This document shows, piece after piece, positions 1 through 8,184 of a stretch of DNA of 64,000 nt. Both the position numbers and the translations under genes were made by a program. The stretch covers positions 47,346 to 111,345 of the forward strand of contig DATFQY010000222.1 of assembly GCA_035263845.1 (NCBI GenBank), read 5' to 3'. The DNA is from JAWOLE01 sp035263845. GTDB lineage: Bacteria > Acidobacteriota > Thermoanaerobaculia > UBA5066 > Gp7-AA6. The notes below the pieces were generated by a model that had not been told where the DNA came from, searched no databases, and saw nothing but the letters and a program-made list of their open reading frames with translations. Within the stretch, counting starts at the first letter, position 1. Each line of letters begins with the position of its first letter.

Positions 1-1
1 C

Positions 2-388
2 CTGGATCCCGACGCGATGAGCCTGCGGTACGCGATCGGGGGGCAGCCGCTGCCGATCCTGCTGCGCTCGGGCGACGGGGGGCCCCGGCCGCTCGACCCG
101 CCCGAGCACCGGCTGCCGCTCGGGGCCTTCCGGGAGGTCCCCTACGACACCCGCGAGATCTACTTGAAGCGCGGGGACCTGATCTTCTTCTACACGGACG
201 GGTTCTCCGAAGCCATGGACGAATCCATGAATCCGTACGGGGAGGAGCGCCTGATGAAGTCACTGGCCGCCCGGCAGGGGGAGAGCCTGGAGGACCTGGC
301 CAACGGAATCCTGGCGGACATCCGCAAGCACGTGGGCGGTGCCGAACAGTACGACGACATGACGTTCCTGCTCCTGAAAGTGCAATGA
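2..388 (+). CDS. SpoIIE/RsbU-type PP2C phosphatase, C-terminal part
   Basis: This is the C-terminal ~128 residues of a SpoIIE-family serine phosphatase; the frame is open to the window edge, so the true start lies upstream and the ATG at 17 is internal. PP2C features visible are a glycine-rich IGGQPLPILLR segment, FFYTDGFSEAMDE with the TDG metal-site loop, and QYDDMTFLLLK with the terminal Asp pair. Such enzymes dephosphorylate anti-anti-sigma (STAS) proteins in partner-switching pathways. A second, complete phosphatase of this family lies at 4809-6449 beside STAS and RsbW-like genes, so both may feed one network. The missing N-terminus could carry any sensor domain. Confidence 0.85.
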   Translation: MDPDAMSLRYAIGGQPLPILLRSGDGGPRPLDPPEHRLPLGAFREVPYDTREIYLKRGDLIFFYTDGFSEAMDESMNPYGEERLMKSLAARQGESLEDLANGILADIRKHVGGAEQYDDMTFLLLKVQ

Positions 389-472
389 GATCAAGGAGGA
401 ACGACCGCCTCCTGCCAGGATAGGGGGACCCCTCATGGGGAGGGTGAAACCTAGGGGATTGGAGGCCGTAAT

Positions 473-1912
473 ATGAGCAGGATGGGTATCAAGTCCCGCC
501 GGGCCGTAGCCCTGGTCACGGTCCTTTTCCTGCTCGTGGCGGGCGGGGTGCTGGCCCTCTACCTGACGTCCACCAGCCGGCGGGAGGTCACGACCTCCTC
601 ATCGGCCGCGTACGACGCCTACCGGTCGGGGGTGGATAACTTGCGTCGCTTCTATACGAAGGAAGCGAGGGTCGACTTCGCGCGAGCCCTCTCGCTGGAT
701 CCCAATTTCGCCATGGCGATGCTGCGCCTGGCGGGCCTCTCCAACCAGGACCAGTACAAGTCCCTGGTTGAGCGCGCTTCGAAGCTCCGCGGCCGCTTGA
801 ACGAGAGGGAGCGCCTGTGGGTGGACCTCTACATGACGGGCGAAAAAGGGAGCCGGGAGGAGAGACTCAAGATCGCCAAGGAGCTTCACGAGAAGTATCC
901 CGACGACATCGACGCGGCGCACTGGCTCGCTGGGGACGAGATGGCCCAGGGCCGGACGGACGAAGCGATCCGGATCATGATGGGCCTTCTCGCCCAGGAC
1001 CCCAACATCGCGGACGTCTACAACCAATGCGGCTACTACTACGCCTTCCGCGGGGAATACGAGAAGGCCGTCGAGAACGTCAAGAAGTACCAGTTCATGG
1101 CCCCCGACCAGGCCAATCCCTGGGACAGCCTCGGCGAAATCCAGGCCTACATGGGTCATTACGACGAGGCGATCGCCAACCTCAACAAGGCTCTCTCGCT
1201 GAAGCCCGATTTCTTCGAGTCGCATTACCACCTTGGCGTCGCCTATGAAGGAAAGGGCCTGCCCGACAAGGCGATCGAGCAATACCTGGCTGCGGCGCAG
1301 GAAGCCCTGACCGACGGCAAGAGGATGGACCTTTACGCGTCGGTGATGCGGACCGGGATCGTCTCCGAAAATGCGGCCGCCGTCCGCGACGCCGCACGGC
1401 GTGTCGCGCAGCTTCCGAAGAACAAGGACTCGGAAGTCTGGAACGCGTTCACGGAATCCGCCCTGGACCTGGCCGAGGGCCGTCCGGCAGGCGCCGAGAA
1501 GCGCCTCGCCGAGCTCCGTCCGCGGCTGCTCGAGCAATTCACGAAAGACAACCGCGATCCGGAAAGGAAGCCCTTCTTCCCGGTCTGGAACGGGCTGATG
1601 GCGCTGGCGAAGGCCCGTCAGGGCAAGATCGACGAAGCGATCGCGCTCTACGAGCAAAACGTCAATCCGCCCAATCGTGCCGACGCCTTCGAGGGCCGGC
1701 GCTCCATCTTCGAAGCCAGGGCGCGGCTCGCGGCCCTGCTCGCCAAGAAAGGCGACCTGGACCGCGCCGAGAAGCTCCTCGCGGAGAACAAGGCGTGGAA
1801 CCCCAGCTGGGCCCCGACGCGCCCCGCCGAGCTCGTCGTGGAGCAGGCCCGGCGCGACAAGGTCCTGGCCGCCGCCGCTGCAGACAACGGAGACCGCAAG
1901 GGCGCCCGCTGA
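473..1912 (+). CDS. TPR-repeat protein with N-terminal membrane anchor
   Basis: A 479-residue protein with a single hydrophobic segment at about residues 12-32 (VALVTVLFLLVAGGVLALYL) after basic residues, so it is likely anchored in the inner membrane with a periplasmic body. The remainder is mostly helical with TPR-like units around residues 48-82, 150-215 and 218-285; NPWDSLGEIQAYMGHYDEAIANL is typical. No catalytic motif is visible. A GGAGG Shine-Dalgarno lies just before the ATG. The following regulator gene starts 4 bp after the stop, implying an operon. Probably a scaffold or protein-interaction partner for the adjacent signalling proteins; the specific role is unknown. Confidence 0.8.
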   Translation: MSRMGIKSRRAVALVTVLFLLVAGGVLALYLTSTSRREVTTSSSAAYDAYRSGVDNLRRFYTKEARVDFARALSLDPNFAMAMLRLAGLSNQDQYKSLVERASKLRGRLNERERLWVDLYMTGEKGSREERLKIAKELHEKYPDDIDAAHWLAGDEMAQGRTDEAIRIMMGLLAQDPNIADVYNQCGYYYAFRGEYEKAVENVKKYQFMAPDQANPWDSLGEIQAYMGHYDEAIANLNKALSLKPDFFESHYHLGVAYEGKGLPDKAIEQYLAAAQEALTDGKRMDLYASVMRTGIVSENAAAVRDAARRVAQLPKNKDSEVWNAFTESALDLAEGRPAGAEKRLAELRPRLLEQFTKDNRDPERKPFFPVWNGLMALAKARQGKIDEAIALYEQNVNPPNRADAFEGRRSIFEARARLAALLAKKGDLDRAEKLLAENKAWNPSWAPTRPAELVVEQARRDKVLAAAAADNGDRKGAR

Positions 1913-1915
1913 CCC

Positions 1916-3415
1916 GTGCCGGATTTCCAGACCCAGCACAAGCTCCTTCTTCTCGAGACCCTCTACGACGCCGGCCGCTCGCTCGGCTCGCTTCCCGATG
2001 AGGAGGCCCTGGTCGAGGACGTCCTCGGCCGCGCCGTCGGAGTCCTCGACGCCTCGCGCGGGTACCTCGCCACCTTCAACGAAGGCGGAGCGAGGCTGGC
2101 CGAGGCCCGCGTCGGATTTCCGAAGCGGCTCTCGGAGTCCACGGTCGCCGAGGACGAGTTCTTGGCCGACGTCCTCCGGGCCGACACGGCCCTCCAGAGG
2201 GAGAACTTCAAGCTGCTGCGGGTGGCGATCACGACGGCCGTGGGCGTGCCGATCCGGGCGGGCGCGCGGACCGTCGGGGTGCTGGTCCTCGCGGACAAGG
2301 AGCTGCGGCAGGGCGGGCGCATCGCGTTCGACGAGGACGACTCCCGGTTCCTGACCTCGCTTGCGGGACTGTGCGGAATGGCCATCGAGAACCGCCGGCA
2401 CCTTGAGAAGCTGACGCGGGAGAGAGAGAGGCTCGAGGAAGAGAACCGGCGCCTGCTCGACGAGACCGGACGGGCCGCCGCGGGGCGTCTCTTCGTCGGA
2501 GATTCTCCCGCGGCCCGGCGGGTCCTCGACCTGATCGGCCGGGTCGCGCCGTCGCGGACCTCGGTCCTCATCACGGGTGAGAGCGGCACGGGCAAAGAGC
2601 TCGTCGCTCGGATGATCCACGCGAGGAGCGATCGCGCCGAGAGGCCGTTCGTCGCGATCAACTGCGCGGCCCTGCCAGAGTCGCTCCTGGAGTCCGAGCT
2701 CTTCGGCATCGAGCGCGGAGTGGCCACGGGTGTCGAGGCGCGGGCCGGGCGCTTCGAGGCGGCCAACGGCGGAACGCTCTTCCTCGACGAGGTCGGGGAC
2801 ATGCCGCTCTCGCTCCAGGCCAAGCTCCTGCGGGTCCTGCAGGAACGGGAGATCGAGCGCGTCGGCGGCAGAAGGCGGATGCCCATCGACGTTCGCGTTC
2901 TCGCCGCAACCAACGCGAGGCTTCCGGAGAAGATCGCCGCGGGAGAGTTCCGCGAGGACCTCTACTACCGTCTCCGGGTCATCGAGATCGCGCTGCCGCC
3001 GCTGCGAGAGCGGCGCGAGGACATCCCGAGGCTCGCCCGGCATTTCCTTGAGCGCTTCGCCGCGCGGGAGGGGCGCGAGACGCCGACGATCGACCGCGAG
3101 GCCTTCGCCGCTCTCCTGTCTCATGACTACGCGGGCAACATCCGGGAGCTCGAGAACCTGCTCGAAGGCGCCGCCTCGCTCTGCCGCGGAGGCGTCATCC
3201 AGCTCGAGGATCTCCAGTGGCTGCCGGCCCGGGCGCCCGGACGGCCGGACGCGCTGCCGGAAGGCGAGTCCAGCGAGGTTCCGAACCTGGCCGCCCTCGA
3301 GGAGAGGCATATCCGCAGGGTGCTGAAGATGGCCGGTGGCAACAAGAGCCGCGCGGCCCGACTCCTGGGAATCAGCCGGAGAACGCTCTACCGAAAGAAG
3401 GTATTGAGCCGATAA
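1916..3415 (+). CDS. GAF-AAA+-Fis regulator (NtrC family) with variant GAFTGA loop
   Basis: 499 residues, GTG start 3 nt after the preceding stop. Domains in order: GAF sensor (about 15-160), short coiled coil (about 162-190, rich in RERERLEEEN), AAA+ domain (about 195-430) with Walker A GESGTGKE near 221 and Walker B GTLFLDEVGD near 285, and a C-terminal Fis-type HTH (about 462-499, NKSRAARLLGISRRTLYRKK). No receiver domain is present, so the input is probably ligand or partner binding to the GAF. The sigma-54 contacting loop, normally GAFTGA, reads GVATGV (about 268-273), so classical sigma-54 activation is uncertain. The GAF resembles that of the phosphatase at 4809-6449 (both begin LE-LYD-G-SLG), which may point to a shared signal. 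Confidence 0.9.
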   Translation: MPDFQTQHKLLLLETLYDAGRSLGSLPDEEALVEDVLGRAVGVLDASRGYLATFNEGGARLAEARVGFPKRLSESTVAEDEFLADVLRADTALQRENFKLLRVAITTAVGVPIRAGARTVGVLVLADKELRQGGRIAFDEDDSRFLTSLAGLCGMAIENRRHLEKLTRERERLEEENRRLLDETGRAAAGRLFVGDSPAARRVLDLIGRVAPSRTSVLITGESGTGKELVARMIHARSDRAERPFVAINCAALPESLLESELFGIERGVATGVEARAGRFEAANGGTLFLDEVGDMPLSLQAKLLRVLQEREIERVGGRRRMPIDVRVLAATNARLPEKIAAGEFREDLYYRLRVIEIALPPLRERREDIPRLARHFLERFAAREGRETPTIDREAFAALLSHDYAGNIRELENLLEGAASLCRGGVIQLEDLQWLPARAPGRPDALPEGESSEVPNLAALEERHIRRVLKMAGGNKSRAARLLGISRRTLYRKKVLSR

Positions 3416-3489
3416 GTCGCAGTATCGAAAAGTCACGCTTTCTTATATAAGCATCTAATAAAAAAGGAGTTATCTATTCATTGTCGTTC

Positions 3490-3609
3490 CTGACATTCGG
3501 AAAGTGTATCTTAATGGCACTATAATGACAAACCGTGCTCGCATCCCGAATTCGCGGCAAGCCCTTCTATTGCAAGCGCTTGCTCTCCTCGACCGTCCCG
3601 GCCGGGACG
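3490..3609 (+). promoter_or_regulatory. A+T-rich intergenic region with TATAAT and two perfect palindromes
   Basis: The 230-bp gap after the AAA+ regulator is unusually A+T-rich for this genome at 3416-3540. It contains a consensus -10 hexamer TATAAT at 3521-3526; no good -35 is correctly spaced (CTGACA at 3490-3495 is too far upstream). Two exact palindromes follow: GCAAGCGCTTGC at 3572-3583 and CGTCCCGGCCGGGACG at 3594-3609. Both lie between the -10 and the small membrane-protein gene at 3646, where repressors or activators could bind. Likely the promoter region for the partner-switching cluster downstream. Confidence 0.45.
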
Positions 3610-3645
3610 TGGCAGAGGGCTTGCCTTTCCCCTGCTCGAGCGAAC

Positions 3646-3843
3646 ATGAAAAGAACGCAGGCAGCCACCTTCGAATCGGCTTCGGCCCGCATCTCCGCCG
3701 CCGCGCGGCGGGAGCGGTCGGAGACTCGCGGACTGGCCTGGGCCCTGCTCGCCGCGGAAATCGGCGCCGTGTTCGCACTCTTCTCCTCGGGCCTGGTCCC
3801 GGCGACCGTCGTCCGCGCGCTCCAGGTCTTCCTGCGTTTTTAG
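3646..3843 (+). CDS. Small single-span membrane protein
   Basis: 65 residues beginning MKRTQAATFESASARI, with a polar, basic N-terminal half and one hydrophobic helix at about residues 29-50 (ALLAAEIGAVFALFSSGLV). No family was recognised. An in-frame start exists further upstream at 3535, but that part lies over the palindromic region and looks non-coding, so the ATG at 3646 is preferred. It sits between the AAA+ regulator and the partner-switching genes on the same strand and could be a membrane anchor or toxin-like peptide. The evidence is only ORF integrity and the membrane helix. Confidence 0.45.
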   Translation: MKRTQAATFESASARISAAARRERSETRGLAWALLAAEIGAVFALFSSGLVPATVVRALQVFLRF

Positions 3844-4000
3844 GTCCAGACAGTGAGACTCGGAAGCCCGGGCAGGGGACCCACGGGTCTCCTGACCCCC
3901 AGCCGCCGCCGTTTTGGCGATGCCGAGCCCAACCCGGCGCGAAAGAGCCGCGCGGTATTCTCTGGCGACTTGACGCTGCGCGAACCCGGAGGCGCCTGAG

Positions 4001-4462
4001 ATGTCTGGGCGAGAATCGGCCCGGATGAGCGTGGACTCGACGGGCGCGCGGGAGATCTCCCTGACGATCCCGGTCGCCCCGGACATGGAGATCGTCGCGA
4101 CCGCGCAGGCGGCGGCGCTGGGCGAGTTCATCGAGATGGCCCACGATAAGATCGACGAGGTCAAGCTCGCTCTCGTGGAGGCCTGCATCAACGCCTTTGA
4201 GCACGCTCACGCTCGGGACGACCGGCTGCACCTGACGTTTCGCGTCGGCCGGGAAGACGAGCGCGACTACCTCGAGGTCGAGGTGCTGGACCGCGGGACG
4301 GGCTTCGACCAGGCCTCCGTCGAGCCGCCCTCGGCGGAGAAGACGTTCCAGGGCCGGCAGAAGCGGGGCTGGGGCCTTCAGATCATGCGGAGCCTGATGG
4401 ATTCGGTGGACATTTCGTCGGGGCAGGGAGGGACGCGGATCCTCATGAGGAAGTACAAGTGA
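4001..4462 (+). CDS. rsbW: RsbW-like anti-sigma factor / serine kinase
   Basis: 153 residues with the GHKL ATPase fold of RsbW/SpoIIAB proteins. The N-box is EACINAFEHAH (about 61-71), the G1 box DRGTGFD (about 97-103) and the G2 box KRGWGLQIMRSLMD (about 122-135). Family members bind a sigma factor or other target and phosphorylate a STAS antagonist. A second in-frame ATG at 4025 would remove eight residues. The stop overlaps the GTG of the STAS gene by 4 bp (GTGA), so the pair is translationally coupled. No sigma factor gene is adjacent, so the target is unknown. The symbol marks family membership, not proven orthology. Confidence 0.88.
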   Translation: MSGRESARMSVDSTGAREISLTIPVAPDMEIVATAQAAALGEFIEMAHDKIDEVKLALVEACINAFEHAHARDDRLHLTFRVGREDERDYLEVEVLDRGTGFDQASVEPPSAEKTFQGRQKRGWGLQIMRSLMDSVDISSGQGGTRILMRKYK

Positions 4463-4812
4463 GCGAGGTCTGCAGGGTCGCCGCGGAGCGGCGCGGAGAC
4501 GTGGCCGTCCTTTCGACGGACGGCTACATCAACAACCAGGGGGGCGAGGAAATCGCGCGCCAGGCGTACGCGCAGCTGGAATCCGGCGCGCGGGCGCTGG
4601 TCCTGAACCTGGAGAAGACGCGCATCGTCAACTCGATCGGCATCTCGATCCTGATCGAGGTCCTCGAGAAGGTCATGGACCGCAAGGGGCAGCTCGCCTT
4701 CTGCTGCCTGACGCCGACGATCGACAAGACGTTTCGGATCATGGGACTGGCCCAGTACGCGTCGATCTACCCGACCGAAGCGGAAGCCGTTCGGGCCGTC
4801 GCGGCGGCGTGA
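4459..4812 (+). CDS. rsbV: STAS-domain anti-anti-sigma factor (RsbV-like)
   Basis: 117 residues covering one STAS domain. It starts at GTG overlapping the RsbW-like stop and itself overlaps the phosphatase gene by GTGA. The conserved segment RIVNSIGISILIEVLEK (about 54-70) places a serine at the position phosphorylated in SpoIIAA/RsbV. Expected function: unphosphorylated protein binds the RsbW-like kinase and frees its target, phosphorylation breaks the complex, and the RsbU-like phosphatase restores it. The three-gene order kinase, antagonist, phosphatase is a complete partner-switching module. Confidence 0.88.
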   Translation: MSEVCRVAAERRGDVAVLSTDGYINNQGGEEIARQAYAQLESGARALVLNLEKTRIVNSIGISILIEVLEKVMDRKGQLAFCCLTPTIDKTFRIMGLAQYASIYPTEAEAVRAVAAA

Positions 4813-6449
4813 CCGAGTCGCCTTCCACTCCCGCCGCCTCCCGTCTCGCGGGTCTCTGGAAGGCGCTCGAGGAGCCGCTGGCGGGCTCCGATCTTCCCCT
4901 TCCCGCCCGGCTGGCGGCGGCGGCGCTGCGATGCAGCGGGGCGCGTCGCGCGGCGATCTACCTGCCGGAGAAAGAAAGCTGGGTCCGCTCCGCCGTCTCC
5001 GGGGACGGCGGCGAGGACGAGCTGCCCGAATCGCTCGACCCTGAGGAACGCCGCACGGAGCTCGTCCTTGTGCCGCTGACGGCCGAGGGTGAGGTCCACG
5101 GCCAGCTCGCCCTGGAGGGTTTGCCCGGCGGCGACGGCGGCGGGATCGCTCCGGTCCTCGGAGTCCTGCTGGGCGGGCTGCTGGCCGCGCACCGCTACAG
5201 CCGGCAGGTCAAGGAAGCGGACTTCGAGGTCCGCACGCGGCTGGTCGAGCTCGAGTCCCTCTACGACCTGGGCCTCTCGCTCGGCGGACAGCTCGAGGTT
5301 TCCGCTCTCGCCGACGAGGTGCTCTTCCGCTCGATCTCGCTGACGGACGCGGGCAAGGGGACCCTCGTCCTCTTCCACGAGGACGGCCGGCTTCTTCTCG
5401 AGCGGAGCCTCGGCGAGCAGCTGCTGCCGGCCGAGCTCTTCGCGACGTGGGAGCTTCCCGAGGGCGATGCCGTCATCAACAACGCCGCCGCCTCCGTTCC
5501 GACGGCCGGGGTTCGGCTGGCCTCCTGCGTGAAGTGCCTCGCCGTGCCGATCTCCGTCGGCGGGCGGCGGCTGGGCGTGCTCGCGGTCGCCGACAAGGAG
5601 TCGAGGGACGGCAGCGTCCTCGACTTCACTCCGGCCGACGCGCGGCTGCTCTCCCTCTTCGCCAACCAGGCCGCGGCGGCGATCGAGACGGCGCGGCTGC
5701 ACCGCGCGGCGATCGAGAAGGAGAGGATCGAGCGGGAGCTGGAGCTGGCCGCCGCGATCCAGCGGGAGATCCTTCCGAGGTCCCTGCCGGAGGTCGCGGG
5801 CGTGGAGCTCGCGGCGGCGAGCCTTCCCACGCGGCAGGTCGGCGGCGACTACTACGACCTCTTTCCATTGTCGCGGGGACGGCTCGGGTTCCTCGTCGCG
5901 GACGTTTCCGGAAAGGGGATCCCGGCGGCTCTGCTCGTGTCCACGGTCCACGCCGCGGTGCACCTGCAGATCGACGAGGCGAAGACCGTGGTCGAGCTCG
6001 TGGAGCGCATCGACCGGCATCTGCGGCGCTACGCCGCGACCCGCAAGTTCCTCACGCTCTTCTTCGGCCTGATCGAGCCCTCGGAGGGAAGGCTGACCTA
6101 CGTGTCGGCCGGCCACAACCCCGCGCTCTTGATCCGCGGGGCCGGGAGAATCGAGACGCTCGGCTCGACGGGCGTGCCCGTCGGCATGTTCCCTGACGCC
6201 GCTTGGAAGGAGGTCACCGTCGCGCTCTCCGCCGGCGACCTTCTCTGCGTCTTCACGGACGGGCTGACGGAGGCCGTCAACACCCGCGAGGAGGAGTTCG
6301 GGCTCGACCGCCTCTCCGCGGTCGTCGCGGCGGGCCTGCGAAAGCCGCTGCCCGAGGTCGCGGACCGGGTGTTCGCGGACGTCGCGGACTTCGCGCGAGA
6401 GATGCCGCAGTACGACGACCAGACGCTGCTCCTCGTGCGCCGGGCGTGA
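4809..6449 (+). CDS. GAF-PP2C (RsbU/SpoIIE-type) serine phosphatase
   Basis: 546 residues, GTG start coupled to the STAS gene. The N-terminal ~150 residues are weakly GAF-like. A clear GAF lies at about 150-300, followed by a coiled linker (IEKERIERELELAAAIQREILP, from about 302) and a SpoIIE PP2C domain (about 330-546). Metal-binding signatures are GGDYYDLF, FLVADVSGKGIPAALL, VSAGHNPALLI, CVFTDGLTEAVN and QYDDQTLLLVR. The AAIQREILP linker is typical of RsbU-type phosphatases. Predicted to dephosphorylate the neighbouring STAS protein in response to a GAF-sensed ligand. Cytosolic; no membrane helix. Confidence 0.92.
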   Translation: MTESPSTPAASRLAGLWKALEEPLAGSDLPLPARLAAAALRCSGARRAAIYLPEKESWVRSAVSGDGGEDELPESLDPEERRTELVLVPLTAEGEVHGQLALEGLPGGDGGGIAPVLGVLLGGLLAAHRYSRQVKEADFEVRTRLVELESLYDLGLSLGGQLEVSALADEVLFRSISLTDAGKGTLVLFHEDGRLLLERSLGEQLLPAELFATWELPEGDAVINNAAASVPTAGVRLASCVKCLAVPISVGGRRLGVLAVADKESRDGSVLDFTPADARLLSLFANQAAAAIETARLHRAAIEKERIERELELAAAIQREILPRSLPEVAGVELAAASLPTRQVGGDYYDLFPLSRGRLGFLVADVSGKGIPAALLVSTVHAAVHLQIDEAKTVVELVERIDRHLRRYAATRKFLTLFFGLIEPSEGRLTYVSAGHNPALLIRGAGRIETLGSTGVPVGMFPDAAWKEVTVALSAGDLLCVFTDGLTEAVNTREEEFGLDRLSAVVAAGLRKPLPEVADRVFADVADFAREMPQYDDQTLLLVRRA

Positions 6450-6483
6450 GCGGGAGGCCAGCGGGCCTCTCCACTCGACGGGT

Positions 6484-6489
6484 TAAGAT
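6484..6489 (+). promoter_or_regulatory. -10-like hexamer TAAGAT, leaderless-type spacing
   Basis: TAAGAT ends 6 nt before the GTG at 6496. No Shine-Dalgarno is present. This matches the spacing expected if transcription starts at the start codon. Several other genes in the window share the arrangement. Confidence 0.4.
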
Positions 6490-6495
6490 CAGCCG

Positions 6496-8184
6496 GTGAG
6501 TTTCTTCTGCGGCCTGGCCCTTTCCCTGCTGGCCGCGGTCGTCCCCCAGGGCTCGGACTCCGGGCTGCTCCTGGAGGGCGCGACCGTCTACGTTTCCGCC
6601 GCCGAGAAGCCGGCGAAGAAGGCCGTTCTCGTCCGGGACGGGAAGATCGCATTCGTCGGCGACGCCGCGGAGGCAAGGAAGCTCGCTCCCTCGGCGACCC
6701 GCGTGGACATTACGGGGACGTTCCTCTTCCCGGGCTGGGCGGACGCCCATGGCCACCTCGAGGGCCTCGGCAAGGCGCTGGAAACGGCTGACCTTCGCGG
6801 CTCGGCCAGCGCGGCGGAGGCCGCGAAGCGGATGGCGGCCGCCGCGGCTTCGCTTCCCGCGGGAAGCTGGGCGGAAGGGCGCGCGTGGGACCAGAACCGC
6901 TTCCCGGGCCAGGCTTTCCCCGACGCGCGGGACCTCGACGCAACCCTGCCCGACCGGCCCGCGGCCGCCCGGAGGGTGGACGGCCACGCGCTGTGGGTCA
7001 ATTCCGCGGCCCTGAGGGCCGCCGGCGTGGATGCTTCGACGAAGGACCCGGACGGCGGCCGCATCCTCCGCCGGCCGGACGGAAGCCCGTCGGGAGTTTT
7101 CGTGGACCGCGCCATGGGCCTGATCGACGCGGCGATGCCGCGCGCCTCCCATGCGGACTTCGAGCGGCGCATCCTCGCCGCGACCCGTGCCTGCGCGAAG
7201 CGGGGGCTGACGGAAGTCCAGGACGCCTCCCGCTATGGGCCGGAGCAGATCGCCGGGCTCGTGAAGCTCGCGGACGCGGGGGAGCTCCCGATCCGCGTCT
7301 ACGCCACCGTCTCCGCCGACGCGTCTGTCCTCCCGGCCTTTATCGCGAAGGGAACGCGGATTGGCAAGGGGAGCGACTTCCTGACCGTCCGGGCGATCAA
7401 GGTCCTCGCCGACGGCGCGCTCGGGAGCCGGGGCGCGGCGATGCTTTCGGACTACTCCGACGAGCCCGGGAACCGCGGCCTCCTCGTGACGCCTCCGGAG
7501 AGGCTCGACGAGGTCGCCCTGGACGCGCGCAAGAACGGCTGGCAGCTCTGGGTCCACGCGATCGGGGACCGCGGCAACCGGCTCGCGCTCGACGCCTACG
7601 CGAAGGCCGCCGCGGCCGTGCCGCAGGCGCCCGCCGGCGGGACTCGCCCGCGCATCGAGCACGCGCAGATCCTCGCGGCCTCCGACATCCCGAGGTTCTC
7701 GCGCGAGGGGGTCATCGCGTCCATCCAGCCGACCCACGCGACCTCCGACATGCCGTGGGCGGAGAAACGGGTCGGGCCCGACCGCATCGCCGGCGCCTAC
7801 GCCTGGCGAAAGCTCAAGAACACCGGAGCGCGCCTGGCCGGCGGCAGCGACTTCCCGGTGGAATCGGAGAACCCGCTCCTGGGTTTCTACGCCGCGGTGA
7901 CGCGGCAGGACCTGGACGGGAAGCCTCCGGGCGGCTGGCTGCCGGGGGAGAGGCTGACGCGTTCCGAGGCGCTCGCCCTCTTCACCTCCGACGCGGCGTA
8001 CGCCGCCTTCGAGGAGGACCGGCGGGGCCGCGTCGCTCCAGGCTTCGAGGCGGACCTCACGATCCTGCCCCGCGATCCCATGACCGTTGCCGAGAGGGAG
8101 ATGCCCGGCATCGCGCCGATCCTGACGATCGTCGGCGGGCGGGTGTCGTGGGGTCGGGGGCTTTCCGGAGAGAAGGCGCCTTGA
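6496..8184 (+). CDS. YtcJ-like metal-dependent amidohydrolase
   Basis: 562 residues with an N-terminal hydrophobic stretch (FFCGLALSLLAAVVP), so probably exported. The amidohydrolase-3/YtcJ fold is indicated by GTFLFPGWADAHGHLEGLG (metal-site HxH near 86-88), VHAIGDRGNRLALDAY, PRIEHAQIL and LAGGSDFPVESENPLLGFYAAVTR with the late aspartate. Members hydrolyse C-N bonds of diverse amides or imides; the substrate cannot be assigned. The GTG start has an upstream TAAGAT instead of a ribosome-binding site. The stop overlaps the TTG start of the methyltransferase gene by 4 bp, so the two form one transcription unit. Confidence 0.88.
   Translation: MSFFCGLALSLLAAVVPQGSDSGLLLEGATVYVSAAEKPAKKAVLVRDGKIAFVGDAAEARKLAPSATRVDITGTFLFPGWADAHGHLEGLGKALETADLRGSASAAEAAKRMAAAAASLPAGSWAEGRAWDQNRFPGQAFPDARDLDATLPDRPAAARRVDGHALWVNSAALRAAGVDASTKDPDGGRILRRPDGSPSGVFVDRAMGLIDAAMPRASHADFERRILAATRACAKRGLTEVQDASRYGPEQIAGLVKLADAGELPIRVYATVSADASVLPAFIAKGTRIGKGSDFLTVRAIKVLADGALGSRGAAMLSDYSDEPGNRGLLVTPPERLDEVALDARKNGWQLWVHAIGDRGNRLALDAYAKAAAAVPQAPAGGTRPRIEHAQILAASDIPRFSREGVIASIQPTHATSDMPWAEKRVGPDRIAGAYAWRKLKNTGARLAGGSDFPVESENPLLGFYAAVTRQDLDGKPPGGWLPGERLTRSEALALFTSDAAYAAFEEDRRGRVAPGFEADLTILPRDPMTVAEREMPGIAPILTIVGGRVSWGRGLSGEKAP

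Noticed and set aside
394..440. Small hairpins (AGGAGG/CCTCCT and CCCC/GGGG) after the first gene as a terminator
   Set aside because: Stems of 4-6 bp and no T-run follow; the first arm may simply be Shine-Dalgarno-like sequence.
599..3436. 945-codon open frame on the minus strand opposite the TPR and AAA+ genes
   Set aside because: It mirrors two well-recognised plus-strand genes; its translation is Arg/Glu/Leu-rich without domains. Long antisense frames are expected at this G+C.
3510..3530. Sigma-54 promoter (TGGCAC near 3515)
   Set aside because: The -24-like TGGCAC has no GC at the right -12 spacing; the same bases give a perfect TATAAT instead.
4767..6116. 449-codon minus-strand frame over the RsbU-like phosphatase
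   Set aside because: Shadow of a clear GAF-PP2C gene; composition is typical of antisense GC-rich frames.
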